Positions 17,800-25,492 of a stretch of 64,000 nucleotides of DNA are shown here, in pieces. The translations under genes and the position numbers were made by a program. The stretch's first letter is position 1, and each line of letters opens with the position of its first letter. Location of the stretch: assembly GCF_002893765.1 (NCBI RefSeq), contig NZ_CP025938.1, positions 1,674,001 through 1,738,000 of the forward strand, in the 5' to 3' direction. Origin of the DNA: Tamlana carrageenivorans (GTDB lineage Bacteria > Bacteroidota > Bacteroidia > Flavobacteriales > Flavobacteriaceae). The notes below the pieces were generated by a model. That model ran no database searches. It was given only the letters and a program-made list of their open reading frames with translations, and had not been told where the DNA came from.

Positions 17800-19344
17800 A
17801 TGCAAAAACTTATTTTGATCTGTTGTTTCTTAATAATAATAGGTAGGGTTGGTTTCTCCCAGGGTAACTTACAAAGTATTCAAAATTTTGAAGTGTTAAG
17901 TCAAAAAGTATTGAATCATTTTGAATTTGAGCCTAAAAAGAAAATGGCAGCGCAGTTTTTACTTCAAGGAATGCTAAATCAAGGCTCTGTATTGCCCATA
18001 TGGAAGGATCGAAGCAATAAAATTATTCAATTAAACGAATTTCAGTACGAATCATTTGAAACAGCAGTTGCTGCCTTTAATTCATTCTCCAGTAAAGGTG
18101 CAATTAGAAGTTTAGAATATGTTAGAGACATTGAGCAAATCGATGCAAACTTTTTAATAAAAAACATAGAGCATTCATTTACAACTTGGCAGGAGAGTCC
18201 GTGGTACAAAAATTATACTTTTGAGAATTTTTGTGAATATGTCCTCCCGTATAGAAATTCTTTAGAGCCATTGGAAAAGGATTTAAAGCAAAAATATTCT
18301 AGTTTTTATAAAGGGATATTTTACACTGCATCTAATAGTGCAGACCCTGTAGATGTATGTACTGAGCTAATTAAATCCTTAGCGCATATTCAATTTGTTG
18401 ATAAAAGAAGATACCCTCAACCGATGCTTAGCGTCGATCAGATTCGTTTCAGAGGGCAGGGTAATTGTACTGATCTTGCAAACATGGTTCTGTTAATTGG
18501 GAGATCTATTGGCTTGGGGATAACCTATGATTATACACCATATTATGCAGCCTCATCAAATTCACATTACTGGAATTCAGTTTTGGATAGAGATTGCAAT
18601 TTCATACCGTTTAATGGAAATAGTGATCTACCCTATATTTATAATGCCACAAGCAAGAGAATGGGTAAGGTCTTAAGACAAACTTTTTCTGCTCAAAAAA
18701 ACAGTTTACCGGCACTTATTCCAATTGATTATATTCCTACAAACAAATTGAAACTTGCAAATGTTATAGACGTTACTAATGAATATGTTGCGACCTCGTC
18801 TATCACGTATGTGTTCCAACAAAATCCAGCTGTTAGAGTTGGTTATATTACAGTATTCAATCAAGGGGAATGGAAACCATTATGGTGGTCCGAATTAGAT
18901 AAGAATTCTAAAGCTGTTTTTGAGAATATGGGACGTAACATCGTATATCTTCCTGGTTATGTCAAACCTTCAATGGTCTCGGGAAAATCGAATCAAACTT
19001 TAGATCTCGAAGAGTACCCTATTTTATTACAAACAAATGGTCTCCCAAGAATCCTTAAGCCAAGTTTAAATAGTCTTTTTAGTGCTAAAATATCAAGATT
19101 TAATGAAGAAGATTTTGGTTATAAGGATTTTAATTCTATTGAATTAGAAAATGAAAAATTTTACAACCTGTATTATTGGAATGGTGATTGGAAATTTATC
19201 GGACGAAAAAAATGTGAAAATAATGGATTGTATTTTGATAAACTTCCTAGAAATGCACTATTTAGAATAACACCAGATGTTCAGGATGGTTTTGAGAGAA
19301 TTTTTACAATAGAACCTAATTCAAATAAGATTCTCTGGTATTAA
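17800..19344 (+). CDS. Secreted transglutaminase-like protein
   Basis: Exported protein of 514 residues. Signal peptide LILICCFLIIIGRVGFSQ. A transglutaminase/papain-like core at ~175-280 shows the catalytic triad: Cys223 in GQGNCTDLANMVLLIGRSIG, His256 in SNSHYWNSVLD, and Asp263 or Asp265 just after. Such domains in Bacteroidota act as proteases, amidases or crosslinkers; the substrate cannot be told. The C-terminal half (~320-514) contains beta-rich repeats (YGYITVFNQGEWKPLWW-like, YYWNGDWKFIGRKK) that may be carbohydrate- or protein-binding. No T9SS sorting domain is visible. It is monocistronic and divergent from the O-antigen-ligase-like gene. Confidence 0.78.
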   Translation: MQKLILICCFLIIIGRVGFSQGNLQSIQNFEVLSQKVLNHFEFEPKKKMAAQFLLQGMLNQGSVLPIWKDRSNKIIQLNEFQYESFETAVAAFNSFSSKGAIRSLEYVRDIEQIDANFLIKNIEHSFTTWQESPWYKNYTFENFCEYVLPYRNSLEPLEKDLKQKYSSFYKGIFYTASNSADPVDVCTELIKSLAHIQFVDKRRYPQPMLSVDQIRFRGQGNCTDLANMVLLIGRSIGLGITYDYTPYYAASSNSHYWNSVLDRDCNFIPFNGNSDLPYIYNATSKRMGKVLRQTFSAQKNSLPALIPIDYIPTNKLKLANVIDVTNEYVATSSITYVFQQNPAVRVGYITVFNQGEWKPLWWSELDKNSKAVFENMGRNIVYLPGYVKPSMVSGKSNQTLDLEEYPILLQTNGLPRILKPSLNSLFSAKISRFNEEDFGYKDFNSIELENEKFYNLYYWNGDWKFIGRKKCENNGLYFDKLPRNALFRITPDVQDGFERIFTIEPNSNKILWY

Positions 19345-19568
19345 ACCGTTTATTTCGACATAATTTTTGTCTGCTTTAAGAAGAATTTTCAAAAAACAAC
19401 TTGACATTAACTAAACAAATCGGTTTTGATGTATTAGTTATTGTGCTTAAAACCAGGTAGATATAGTTGTTTGACTTCGGTGTTTTGTTTTTCAATTTAT
19501 TTGATCCTAAAAATTAATGGAAAAAGCTGTTATTTTTGATGTATGAAAAATCTTAATAAATTTACAGT

Positions 19569-21107
19569 ATGAAACATATTTACCTTATTTTTTTTATCCA
19601 CGTTTCTGGATATTTAGGTGCCCAACAATTTACAGGCTTGTGTAAAATGGATACTTATATCACCTTAGAACATATTTATGGTTCTGAACTTGTACTTCAA
19701 GATGTAGAAAATGGACATAATGAATTAATTCGATTAGCAGAAAAAGGATGCGTCGAAGCTATATTTCAATTAGGTTATTTATACTACGTAAGTGATTACA
19801 ATTATAGGCTTTCGGAAAAAGAAAACTTGAAAAATATATATAAAATATTCAATAACAATAATTTGGCCTTTAAGTATTTGAATGAGGCTGTTGAATTAGG
19901 GCATGTGCCTGCTATGTCATACTTAGGGGATTTGTATAGAAAAGGAGTTGCTTGCGATTTAAATTACGAAAGGGCCTTAGAATTATATGAAGAGGCTTAC
20001 GTCTTAGGTGATCAAAAATCAGCTTACAACATAGGGTACTGTTATTTTAAAGGGTTAGGAAATATCCAACAAAGCTATGAGGAGGCTATTAAATGGTTTG
20101 AAAGAACAGATTATCCCATGGCCAAACATTGGTTGGCTATCTGTTATTATTTTGGACATGGTGTAAGTATCGATAAACAAAAAACATTAGAAATTCTGTC
20201 ATCCAACAAAGGTAATCTTAACAGTCCAACATTATTAGAACATTTAGAGGAATTAATGGCTGATGAATCAGATGGATTGCTAACTCCAACAAATGTCGTG
20301 CATGAAGAAGAAAAAATGGACTCTGTAGAAGAGATACTTAATGCGGATGAATATAGTTTGGAGCATGAAGTAAAAATTACTGATTTGTCGCTTGATAATC
20401 TAGAAGGTGAGTGGGTTGGACAATTTCTAGATTTAGACTACGCTGGCGGCAAAATCATGAGAAGTTTTTCTGCGAATTTTACCATTAGTAAACAAAATGG
20501 TTCAGGAAGATTAATTTATGAAGCTTCAATTGATACGATAATAAATAAGGGGAAAGTAGAGATTTTTGATAATAGCCTTTATTTTGAAGATTTTAAACTA
20601 GTGTTACCTCGACTTTATAAGGACCATCCGAAAATCCCAAACTATGAATATGAAATATTATCGGCTGATTTGGAATTGAAATCAATTGATAACATGAGCT
20701 ATTTGACTGCGTTGGTTGAAACAAAAAATATTACAACTGATGAGCCTGGATCCCCGAAATTATTAGTGCTGACTAGTGATAAAATATTCACAGAAAATGG
20801 GGAAGAAATATCTGAGGATATTTTGGAACAACTTTTAAAAGATCAAGATAAAAACTTTATTTCTTTATACCCTAATCCATTTGAAAATGACCTTCTAATA
20901 CATTATGAGCTAGAAACTGAAGTAGTAACAACTATACAAATTTATAGTTTGGACCTTAGCTTTAGTGAAACAGTGATTGATAACGAGTATCAAGGCAAGG
21001 GAAAAAAAGTATACCATTATGATGGCAGTGCACTAAAGAAGGGGTACTATGCCGTAAGAGTAATTACCAACGGAAAGGAACACACTAAGATAATTGCAAA
21101 GATTTAA
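19569..21107 (+). CDS. Secreted Sel1-repeat protein with T9SS sorting domain, toxin-locus carrier protein
   Basis: Exported protein of 512 residues. A signal peptide of ~19 residues (IYLIFFIHVSGYLGAQ) is followed by Sel1-like repeats (~45-205: GHVPAMSYLGDLYRKGVACD, DQKSAYNIGYCYFKGLG, YPMAKHWLAICYYFGHGVSI), an acidic linker, a beta-rich lipocalin-like region (~275-400: LEGEWVGQFLDLDYAGGK) and a type A T9SS sorting domain (~435-512: SLYPNPFENDLLIHYELE ... GYYAVRVITNGKEHTKIIAK). It ends 19 bases before the toxin start and is probably co-transcribed. Codons 329-403 are duplicated at 24551-24774 downstream, showing that this gene belongs to a recombining locus. It may help deliver or display the toxin, which is inference. 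Confidence 0.75.
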   Translation: MKHIYLIFFIHVSGYLGAQQFTGLCKMDTYITLEHIYGSELVLQDVENGHNELIRLAEKGCVEAIFQLGYLYYVSDYNYRLSEKENLKNIYKIFNNNNLAFKYLNEAVELGHVPAMSYLGDLYRKGVACDLNYERALELYEEAYVLGDQKSAYNIGYCYFKGLGNIQQSYEEAIKWFERTDYPMAKHWLAICYYFGHGVSIDKQKTLEILSSNKGNLNSPTLLEHLEELMADESDGLLTPTNVVHEEEKMDSVEEILNADEYSLEHEVKITDLSLDNLEGEWVGQFLDLDYAGGKIMRSFSANFTISKQNGSGRLIYEASIDTIINKGKVEIFDNSLYFEDFKLVLPRLYKDHPKIPNYEYEILSADLELKSIDNMSYLTALVETKNITTDEPGSPKLLVLTSDKIFTENGEEISEDILEQLLKDQDKNFISLYPNPFENDLLIHYELETEVVTTIQIYSLDLSFSETVIDNEYQGKGKKVYHYDGSALKKGYYAVRVITNGKEHTKIIAKI

Positions 21108-21126
21108 TCAATTTAAGACTAATTTC

Positions 21127-23769
21127 ATGTATATAAATAAATTATTTAAAAAGTTATCCTTATTGCTGGTATGCATTCTTGTTTTTCAATTTGGATTTGC
21201 ACACGATGAGTACTCCGAAGGTTGGGCTAATCAGCACGGAATTGAATGGCATAGCTTCGATAATGTCCAACAATATGATACATTTGCGGCAGCAAATGGG
21301 AGACCAACGAGTCACCAGTTACATGACATGGCTGTTAGTGTAGGGTTCTTCGAACAACATCATTCAGGTAATGTTGGAGACGATAGTATATTTGGTTCTG
21401 CAGCAGCATATAATACACTAGCCGCTCAGAATGGGTGGTCACCAATAAATTATCAGCTTCATTATCCTGACGGAAGTGTAGTGGAGGTGAATTCAAAAAG
21501 TAGCGTTTTCCCTCATGAATCGGTCACTATAAATCCAAATGGCGTACCCGTTTCAATAGATTTAACAGAAAGAATAAATGGCGGTCGTGGAATAGTTTTA
21601 ATTAATCCTGTTAATGTTATTGAGGTTAATGGAAAATTTCAAACAACCGAAGTGTCGGATAGTGGCATCGTTATAACGTTTAGTGAAGGAGAAGTTGCAG
21701 GGAACGGTTTAATAAGGTTTAATTCTATCACTTATATTAATAATAGTGATAGCCAAGAAACCTTTAATGGTGTGAATTTTAATAGAACAGATGAAGGTAT
21801 TGATATAATTAATATTCCAGAAGTAAATCCTGTGAGTCATATAAGCGCAGGAAATACAGAATTTATTGTAACTGGTCCTATCGAATCTTTTCCTCAAGAC
21901 CCTTATAGGTATTATCGTTTAGAGTATTTGTTTGTAAGAGATAATACCCGTTTTGAAGGTTACCGACTTAAAGAAGTTGTTATAGATCAAGATATTTTTG
22001 ATACTGCCGAAATAGGTGAAATTTATGCTAAGAGTAATGAAATAGCCGATTTATTAAATCTTAATGATGGAACTACTATAAACAACTCTAGAAAAGCTAT
22101 TTTAAGGGGTGACGCTGGATTTACTCGGACTCTTTATGATCTTATAAAGTTTGATTTACCGCTTTCTACCGCGGATATTAACACATATATTCTATTGCTT
22201 GACGAAATGTTAGCTAGGGAAGTAAGTGGAAATTCTACTCATATAATATTGGATATTCTTGGTGAAAGTGACGATGATGAAAAAAGGGCGTTTTTGGAGA
22301 GCCATCCAGATTTCAGGCAAGACATCTTTAATCAGATAATGAGGCAAATTCCATTTACAGATGCTGAAAAATCTATTTACATAACTGCCATTGAAAGTGA
22401 AATGGAACGTATTGAACAATCGGAATGTGAGACAGACACTTCTACGAGCTGTAGCTCTCTTATTTCCGATATGATGAGTTTAAGAAACCAGAAACCTCCT
22501 TTAATGGCAAGTATCCAAACACATATTGATTATAAGAATAATTTTGCCGTACTTGTAAAACAATTGGGAGGTGAAACCAATGCTTTGGTTGCAGAAGTTT
22601 ATTTTGATGCAGCAGGAAATGCAAAACTTAATTATGAAAGTCATTCTGCTATTGCCGATAACATTGTAAGTACTATTGATCAAAGTGCCAGCGCAGATTT
22701 TAATATAGCGAATGTTACCGATCAAGAAGGGTTAAGGATTATTACAGAGGATACTATTGAAACGAAGGTTATTACCGAAGTGCCAGAAGTAGAGGATATT
22801 GCTAGTCAAGGAATGACATATGGGGACTATTTGACTATTGCAGAACCATTTCTCATTGAGATACTAATTGGTTTTCTTCCCTTTAGCGATGTTATAGAAT
22901 TAGTCCGTAGTCTGAGCGGTGACGAGGTAGACAAATTAGGATTAAGTTTTGCCATTGCTGGAATAATTACCTCCGCTGTAGGTGGAAGTGCCATAAAAGG
23001 CACCCTAAAAAGCGTTAAAGTTATCCGTAAGATAACGAAAGTTATAGACGCTCTTGGTACAGCAGGAAAAGCGGCTGCCAAAGCAGCTAGTAATGGTTTT
23101 GAGACCACTTTGGATCATGCGGGACGGCTTATACTTAAGAAGGGGGATTATGTTATTGCTAGCGGGGATGGAGTTGTTAAGGATTATTTGGTAGATTTAA
23201 GTAGAACGGTGGCAGATGCCGTTAACAATAAACTTTCCAATTTTCTTTCTAGCGGTGTTAAGACTAATTTAGATGATGCTATTGAGAGAGGAGACTTTTT
23301 ACCAGAGATTGTAGAGGACTCGGTTGAGGAGATTGCAGTAGCAACAGCTAAAAAAGGTAGTCCACTGTCTTGGGATGAAGTTAAAGCTTTATTTAAACGT
23401 GGAAATGATTTTAACAAAAAGGCTGCCACAAAATATCGTTATAATGAAATACATTTAGGTAATGGTAAGCGTCTAGATAGTTATATACCAGGAAAAGAAA
23501 TAGTCTCTCGTAAAGCGACTGACTTAAAAAATATTAAGGCTTCCACTTTTGAGAATTATCTTAAAGAGCTAACGACAAAATATAAAAAAGGTATAACTAT
23601 TAGGTCAAATAAATATAAGTCTGGTTCAGGTGCTATCGATGGACAAACTTTGTCAGGAGATTATTTCTTAGAAATTCCTGCTTCCAACAAAGCGTTCTAT
23701 GAAGCAAGTACAACATTCAAAAACTTGGCAAATCAATATGGAGTCAAAATAAAATATTTAGTAGAATAA
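21127..23769 (+). CDS. Secreted polymorphic toxin with C-terminal nuclease-like toxin domain
   Basis: Large exported effector (880 aa). I use the ATG at 21127 because a signal peptide (LSLLLVCILVFQFGFAHD) follows directly; an upstream ATG at 21094 lies inside the previous gene. Layout: N-terminal part with repeats GIEWHSFDNVQQYDTFAAANG and FGSAAAYNTLAAQNGWSP (~30-120), beta region (~120-290), helical middle, two hydrophobic helices typical of pre-toxin regions (~570-630: IEILIGFLPFSDVIELV, LSFAIAGIITSAVGG), the segment GFETTLDHAGRLIL, then a C-terminal toxin domain (~757-880). This domain (YNEIHLGNGKRLDSY, EIVSRKATDL, IRSNKY, GDYFLEIPASNKAFY) recurs at the ends of polymorphic toxins; E774, D784, E791 and K796 suggest a restriction-endonuclease-like fold. 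No T9SS sorting domain. Immunity gene follows. Confidence 0.78.
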   Translation: MYINKLFKKLSLLLVCILVFQFGFAHDEYSEGWANQHGIEWHSFDNVQQYDTFAAANGRPTSHQLHDMAVSVGFFEQHHSGNVGDDSIFGSAAAYNTLAAQNGWSPINYQLHYPDGSVVEVNSKSSVFPHESVTINPNGVPVSIDLTERINGGRGIVLINPVNVIEVNGKFQTTEVSDSGIVITFSEGEVAGNGLIRFNSITYINNSDSQETFNGVNFNRTDEGIDIINIPEVNPVSHISAGNTEFIVTGPIESFPQDPYRYYRLEYLFVRDNTRFEGYRLKEVVIDQDIFDTAEIGEIYAKSNEIADLLNLNDGTTINNSRKAILRGDAGFTRTLYDLIKFDLPLSTADINTYILLLDEMLAREVSGNSTHIILDILGESDDDEKRAFLESHPDFRQDIFNQIMRQIPFTDAEKSIYITAIESEMERIEQSECETDTSTSCSSLISDMMSLRNQKPPLMASIQTHIDYKNNFAVLVKQLGGETNALVAEVYFDAAGNAKLNYESHSAIADNIVSTIDQSASADFNIANVTDQEGLRIITEDTIETKVITEVPEVEDIASQGMTYGDYLTIAEPFLIEILIGFLPFSDVIELVRSLSGDEVDKLGLSFAIAGIITSAVGGSAIKGTLKSVKVIRKITKVIDALGTAGKAAAKAASNGFETTLDHAGRLILKKGDYVIASGDGVVKDYLVDLSRTVADAVNNKLSNFLSSGVKTNLDDAIERGDFLPEIVEDSVEEIAVATAKKGSPLSWDEVKALFKRGNDFNKKAATKYRYNEIHLGNGKRLDSYIPGKEIVSRKATDLKNIKASTFENYLKELTTKYKKGITIRSNKYKSGSGAIDGQTLSGDYFLEIPASNKAFYEASTTFKNLANQYGVKIKYLVE

Positions 23770-23770
23770 T

Positions 23771-23917
23771 ATGAATACAAAACCTGTATTTGAAAAGATT
23801 GATTTTGTAAATTTCTTAGAAATTCCTGCTTCCAACAAAGCGTTCTATGAAGCAAGTACAACATTCAAAAACTTGGCAAATCAATATGGAGTCAAAATAA
23901 AATATTTAGTAGAATAA
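23771..23917 (+). CDS. 48-codon chimeric ORF: immunity N-terminus fused to toxin C-terminus (copy 1)
   Basis: Created by the tandem duplication. It uses the immunity start (MNTKPVFEKIDFVN) and runs in frame into the last 34 toxin residues (FLEIPASNKAFYEAS ... KIKYLVE). It starts one base after the toxin stop, exactly as the immunity gene would, so it would be translated if the natural start site is used. Whether the peptide is stable or functional is unknown; it carries no complete domain. It places a non-protective ORF directly after the toxin. Confidence 0.5.
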   Translation: MNTKPVFEKIDFVNFLEIPASNKAFYEASTTFKNLANQYGVKIKYLVE

Positions 23918-23918
23918 T

Positions 23919-24065
23919 ATGAATACAAAACCTGTATTTGAAAAGATTGATTTTGTAAATTTCTTAGAAATTCCTGCTTCCAACAAAGCGTTCTATGAAG
24001 CAAGTACAACATTCAAAAACTTGGCAAATCAATATGGAGTCAAAATAAAATATTTAGTAGAATAA
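23919..24065 (+). CDS. 48-codon chimeric ORF, copy 2
   Basis: Identical to the preceding chimeric ORF, produced by the second 148-bp unit. One base separates it from the copy before and from the intact immunity gene after, forming a chain of closely spaced stops and starts that could support translational coupling from the toxin through to the immunity gene. As a protein it is a fusion of 14 immunity and 34 toxin residues with no complete domain. Confidence 0.5.
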   Translation: MNTKPVFEKIDFVNFLEIPASNKAFYEASTTFKNLANQYGVKIKYLVE

Positions 24066-24066
24066 T

Positions 24067-24522
24067 ATGAATACAAAACCTGTATTTGAAAAGATTGATT
24101 TTGTAAATAAATACGAGTCAATTTGTAAAAATCATAACGATTATGAGAATAGCATGAGTGGTAATAATCATGAGCTATATTCTAATCTGATAAAAAAACT
24201 TGGTTATAAAGCTAAGTACTATAAAGGGGAAACTTTTTATAGAATAGAAGAAAAAATCGATGATACTACGTATGGTTTTCAACTTACATTAAAAAATGGT
24301 TTAGTTGAAACAATGATAGATACAAAATATGACAAGAATTGGTGTACGCCTGATGGTCGATTAGATTTTTTATGTGAAGATTTAGATTCTAATTTTGATA
24401 GGGATACTTATAATTTACCAAAGTATACATCAGAAGAAGAATTGGAAATAATACTCAAGGAAATTTTTAGCTTATATGAAGACTATAAATTAGCCTTGAA
24501 AGAGCATTTGGCAAAAGTATAA
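24067..24522 (+). CDS. Presumed immunity protein for the toxin
   Basis: Small (151 aa), soluble, strongly acidic protein without signal peptide, placed directly after the toxin and its repeats. I do not recognise a named immunity family, but size, charge (DLDSNFDRDTYN, SEEELEIILKEIF) and position fit a cytoplasmic inhibitor of the toxin domain, protecting the producer and its kin. The middle (YKGETFYRIEEKIDDTTYGF, LTLKNGLVETMID) alternates beta strands; the end is helical. Its first 14 codons are part of the 148-bp repeat; codon 15 onward is unique, so this is the only full-length copy. No terminator is seen directly behind it. Confidence 0.65.
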   Translation: MNTKPVFEKIDFVNKYESICKNHNDYENSMSGNNHELYSNLIKKLGYKAKYYKGETFYRIEEKIDDTTYGFQLTLKNGLVETMIDTKYDKNWCTPDGRLDFLCEDLDSNFDRDTYNLPKYTSEEELEIILKEIFSLYEDYKLALKEHLAKV

Positions 24523-24550
24523 TCTTAAAACTAGAAATAATTATAGTGTA

Positions 24551-24774
24551 AAAGCAGAGGTTTTTAATAATAGCCTATATTTTGAAGATTTCAAACTAGT
24601 GTTACCCCGACTTTATAAGGATCATTCAAAAATCCCAAACAATGAATATGAAATATTATCGGCTGATTTGGAATTGAAATCAATTGATAACACGAGCTAT
24701 TTGACTGCGATGGTTGAGACAAAAAATATTACAACTGATGAGCCTGGATCTCCGAAATTATTGGTGCTGACTAG
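24551..24774 (+). pseudogene. Fragment duplicated from the Sel1/T9SS gene
   Basis: This 224-base stretch matches 20553-20776 inside the Sel1/T9SS gene with scattered substitutions and no gaps that I can see; translated, both contain LYKDH.KIPN.EYEILSADL and VETKNITTDEPGSPKLLVL. The copy has no valid beginning, signal peptide or sorting domain and stops shortly after diverging (RRIQNLA). It marks the left part of a second, decayed copy of the toxin locus. Confidence 0.85.
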
Positions 24775-24886
24775 GCGCATTCAGAATTTAGCGTAATTGA
24801 GTCATAATCATATATTAAAAACAGTAATTTTAAACAAGTTTTAGAAAATTAAGCAGTTCTAATATGGGTGAGCTTACACATCGAAA
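24775..24886. other. Spacer between duplicated fragments
   Basis: AT-rich sequence between the Sel1 fragment and the PoNi-like remnant, with stops in all plus frames. I see no site in it. Confidence 0.5.
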
Positions 24887-25126
24887 TTGATAAAACAATT
24901 TTTAGAAAAGGACTTTTATCATAAACATATGAACTTGTACGATAGTCATAAAAGCAAATGGAATATTTATTGTGGTTACTGGAGTTTTGAAGCTGCAGCA
25001 GTTGTGAAAATTATGAATTTAGATGATAGTAGTTTTATCGACAATCAGTATTATCCAAAAGATTTAGTACATAAACTAAAAGAAGCGCCTAAAAGGAAAG
25101 GTTTGCTTGGTAGATTTGGGTTTTAA
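24887..25126 (+). pseudogene. C-terminal remnant of a PoNi-type (DUF1911) immunity protein
   Basis: About 79 codons, with only a TTG to start from. The sequence LYDSHKSKWNIYCGYWSFEA, VVKIMNLDDSSFIDNQYYPK and DLVHKL strongly recalls the C-terminal half of PoNi/DUF1911 immunity proteins, which neutralise PoNe-type DNase toxins and are normally ~250-300 residues long. The N-terminal half is missing, so it is probably a relic of an earlier immunity gene, or an orphan protective fragment. No matching PoNe toxin is present in the window. The family call is from memory of its conserved phrase. Confidence 0.6.
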
Positions 25127-25440
25127 AGCTCGCCATAATAAATAGCCCCTCCACTGTGTATTGTATGTCAATCAAACAGCAGTGCAAGTGCTAGTTTGTA
25201 ACTAGTACCTAGCATGAGAAAGCATTACATTAAGCTATAAAAGGTTTTTTAAGTAAGTTTGCCAATACTAAGCACGGTTTAGAGATAGCTGTAAGGAGCT
25301 CATGAATTTAATTTATGAATTAAGGTATGAGATGGCTTACAATAAAGCGACAGAGAGTGGAAATAAAGATGCTGAGCTAAAAGAAATATGGGAATCTTTA
25401 AACAGTTTTGTTTAAAAAATATTTTTAAATTATGAATATA
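25127..25440. other. Gap with a possible 44-codon relic ORF
   Basis: An ATG at 25302 opens 44 codons (MNLIYELRYEMAYNKATESG ...). Removing one A in the five-A run at 25379-25383 would turn its end into the more natural ELKEIWESLNSFV followed by a stop, suggesting a frameshifted relic of a toxin- or immunity-type gene. Otherwise I see nothing coding in this 314-base stretch. Confidence 0.4.
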
Positions 25441-25469
25441 AAGCCGAAGTTTAACCGTTTCGGTTTTTT
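25441..25469 (+). terminator. Terminator at the end of the toxin-locus debris
   Basis: An 8-bp stem (AAGCCGAA with TTCGGTTT, one G-T pair) with a 10-base loop runs directly into six T on the plus strand, 24 bases before the next gene. It probably ended the former immunity operon. Confidence 0.6.
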
Positions 25470-25492
25470 ATAGAAAAGCATAAAAAACAACA

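Larger units (their letters stand above)
23663..24106 (+). repeat. Exact 148-bp tandem triplication across the toxin/immunity junction
   Basis: Three consecutive identical 148-bp units begin at 23663, 23811 and 23959. Each holds the last ~35 codons of the toxin, its stop, one spacer base and the first 14 codons of the immunity gene. The first unit completes the toxin; the third starts the intact immunity gene. Because 148 is not a multiple of three, each junction re-fuses in a new frame. By eye I see no differences between copies, so the event is recent, kept identical, or an assembly artefact. Confidence 0.9.

Noticed and set aside
22827..23108. Open frames antisense to the toxin gene (also 21709-21897, 22210-22419, 22501-22725, 23184-23429)
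   Set aside because: No motifs, no start context, and fully inside a strong coding sequence on the plus strand.
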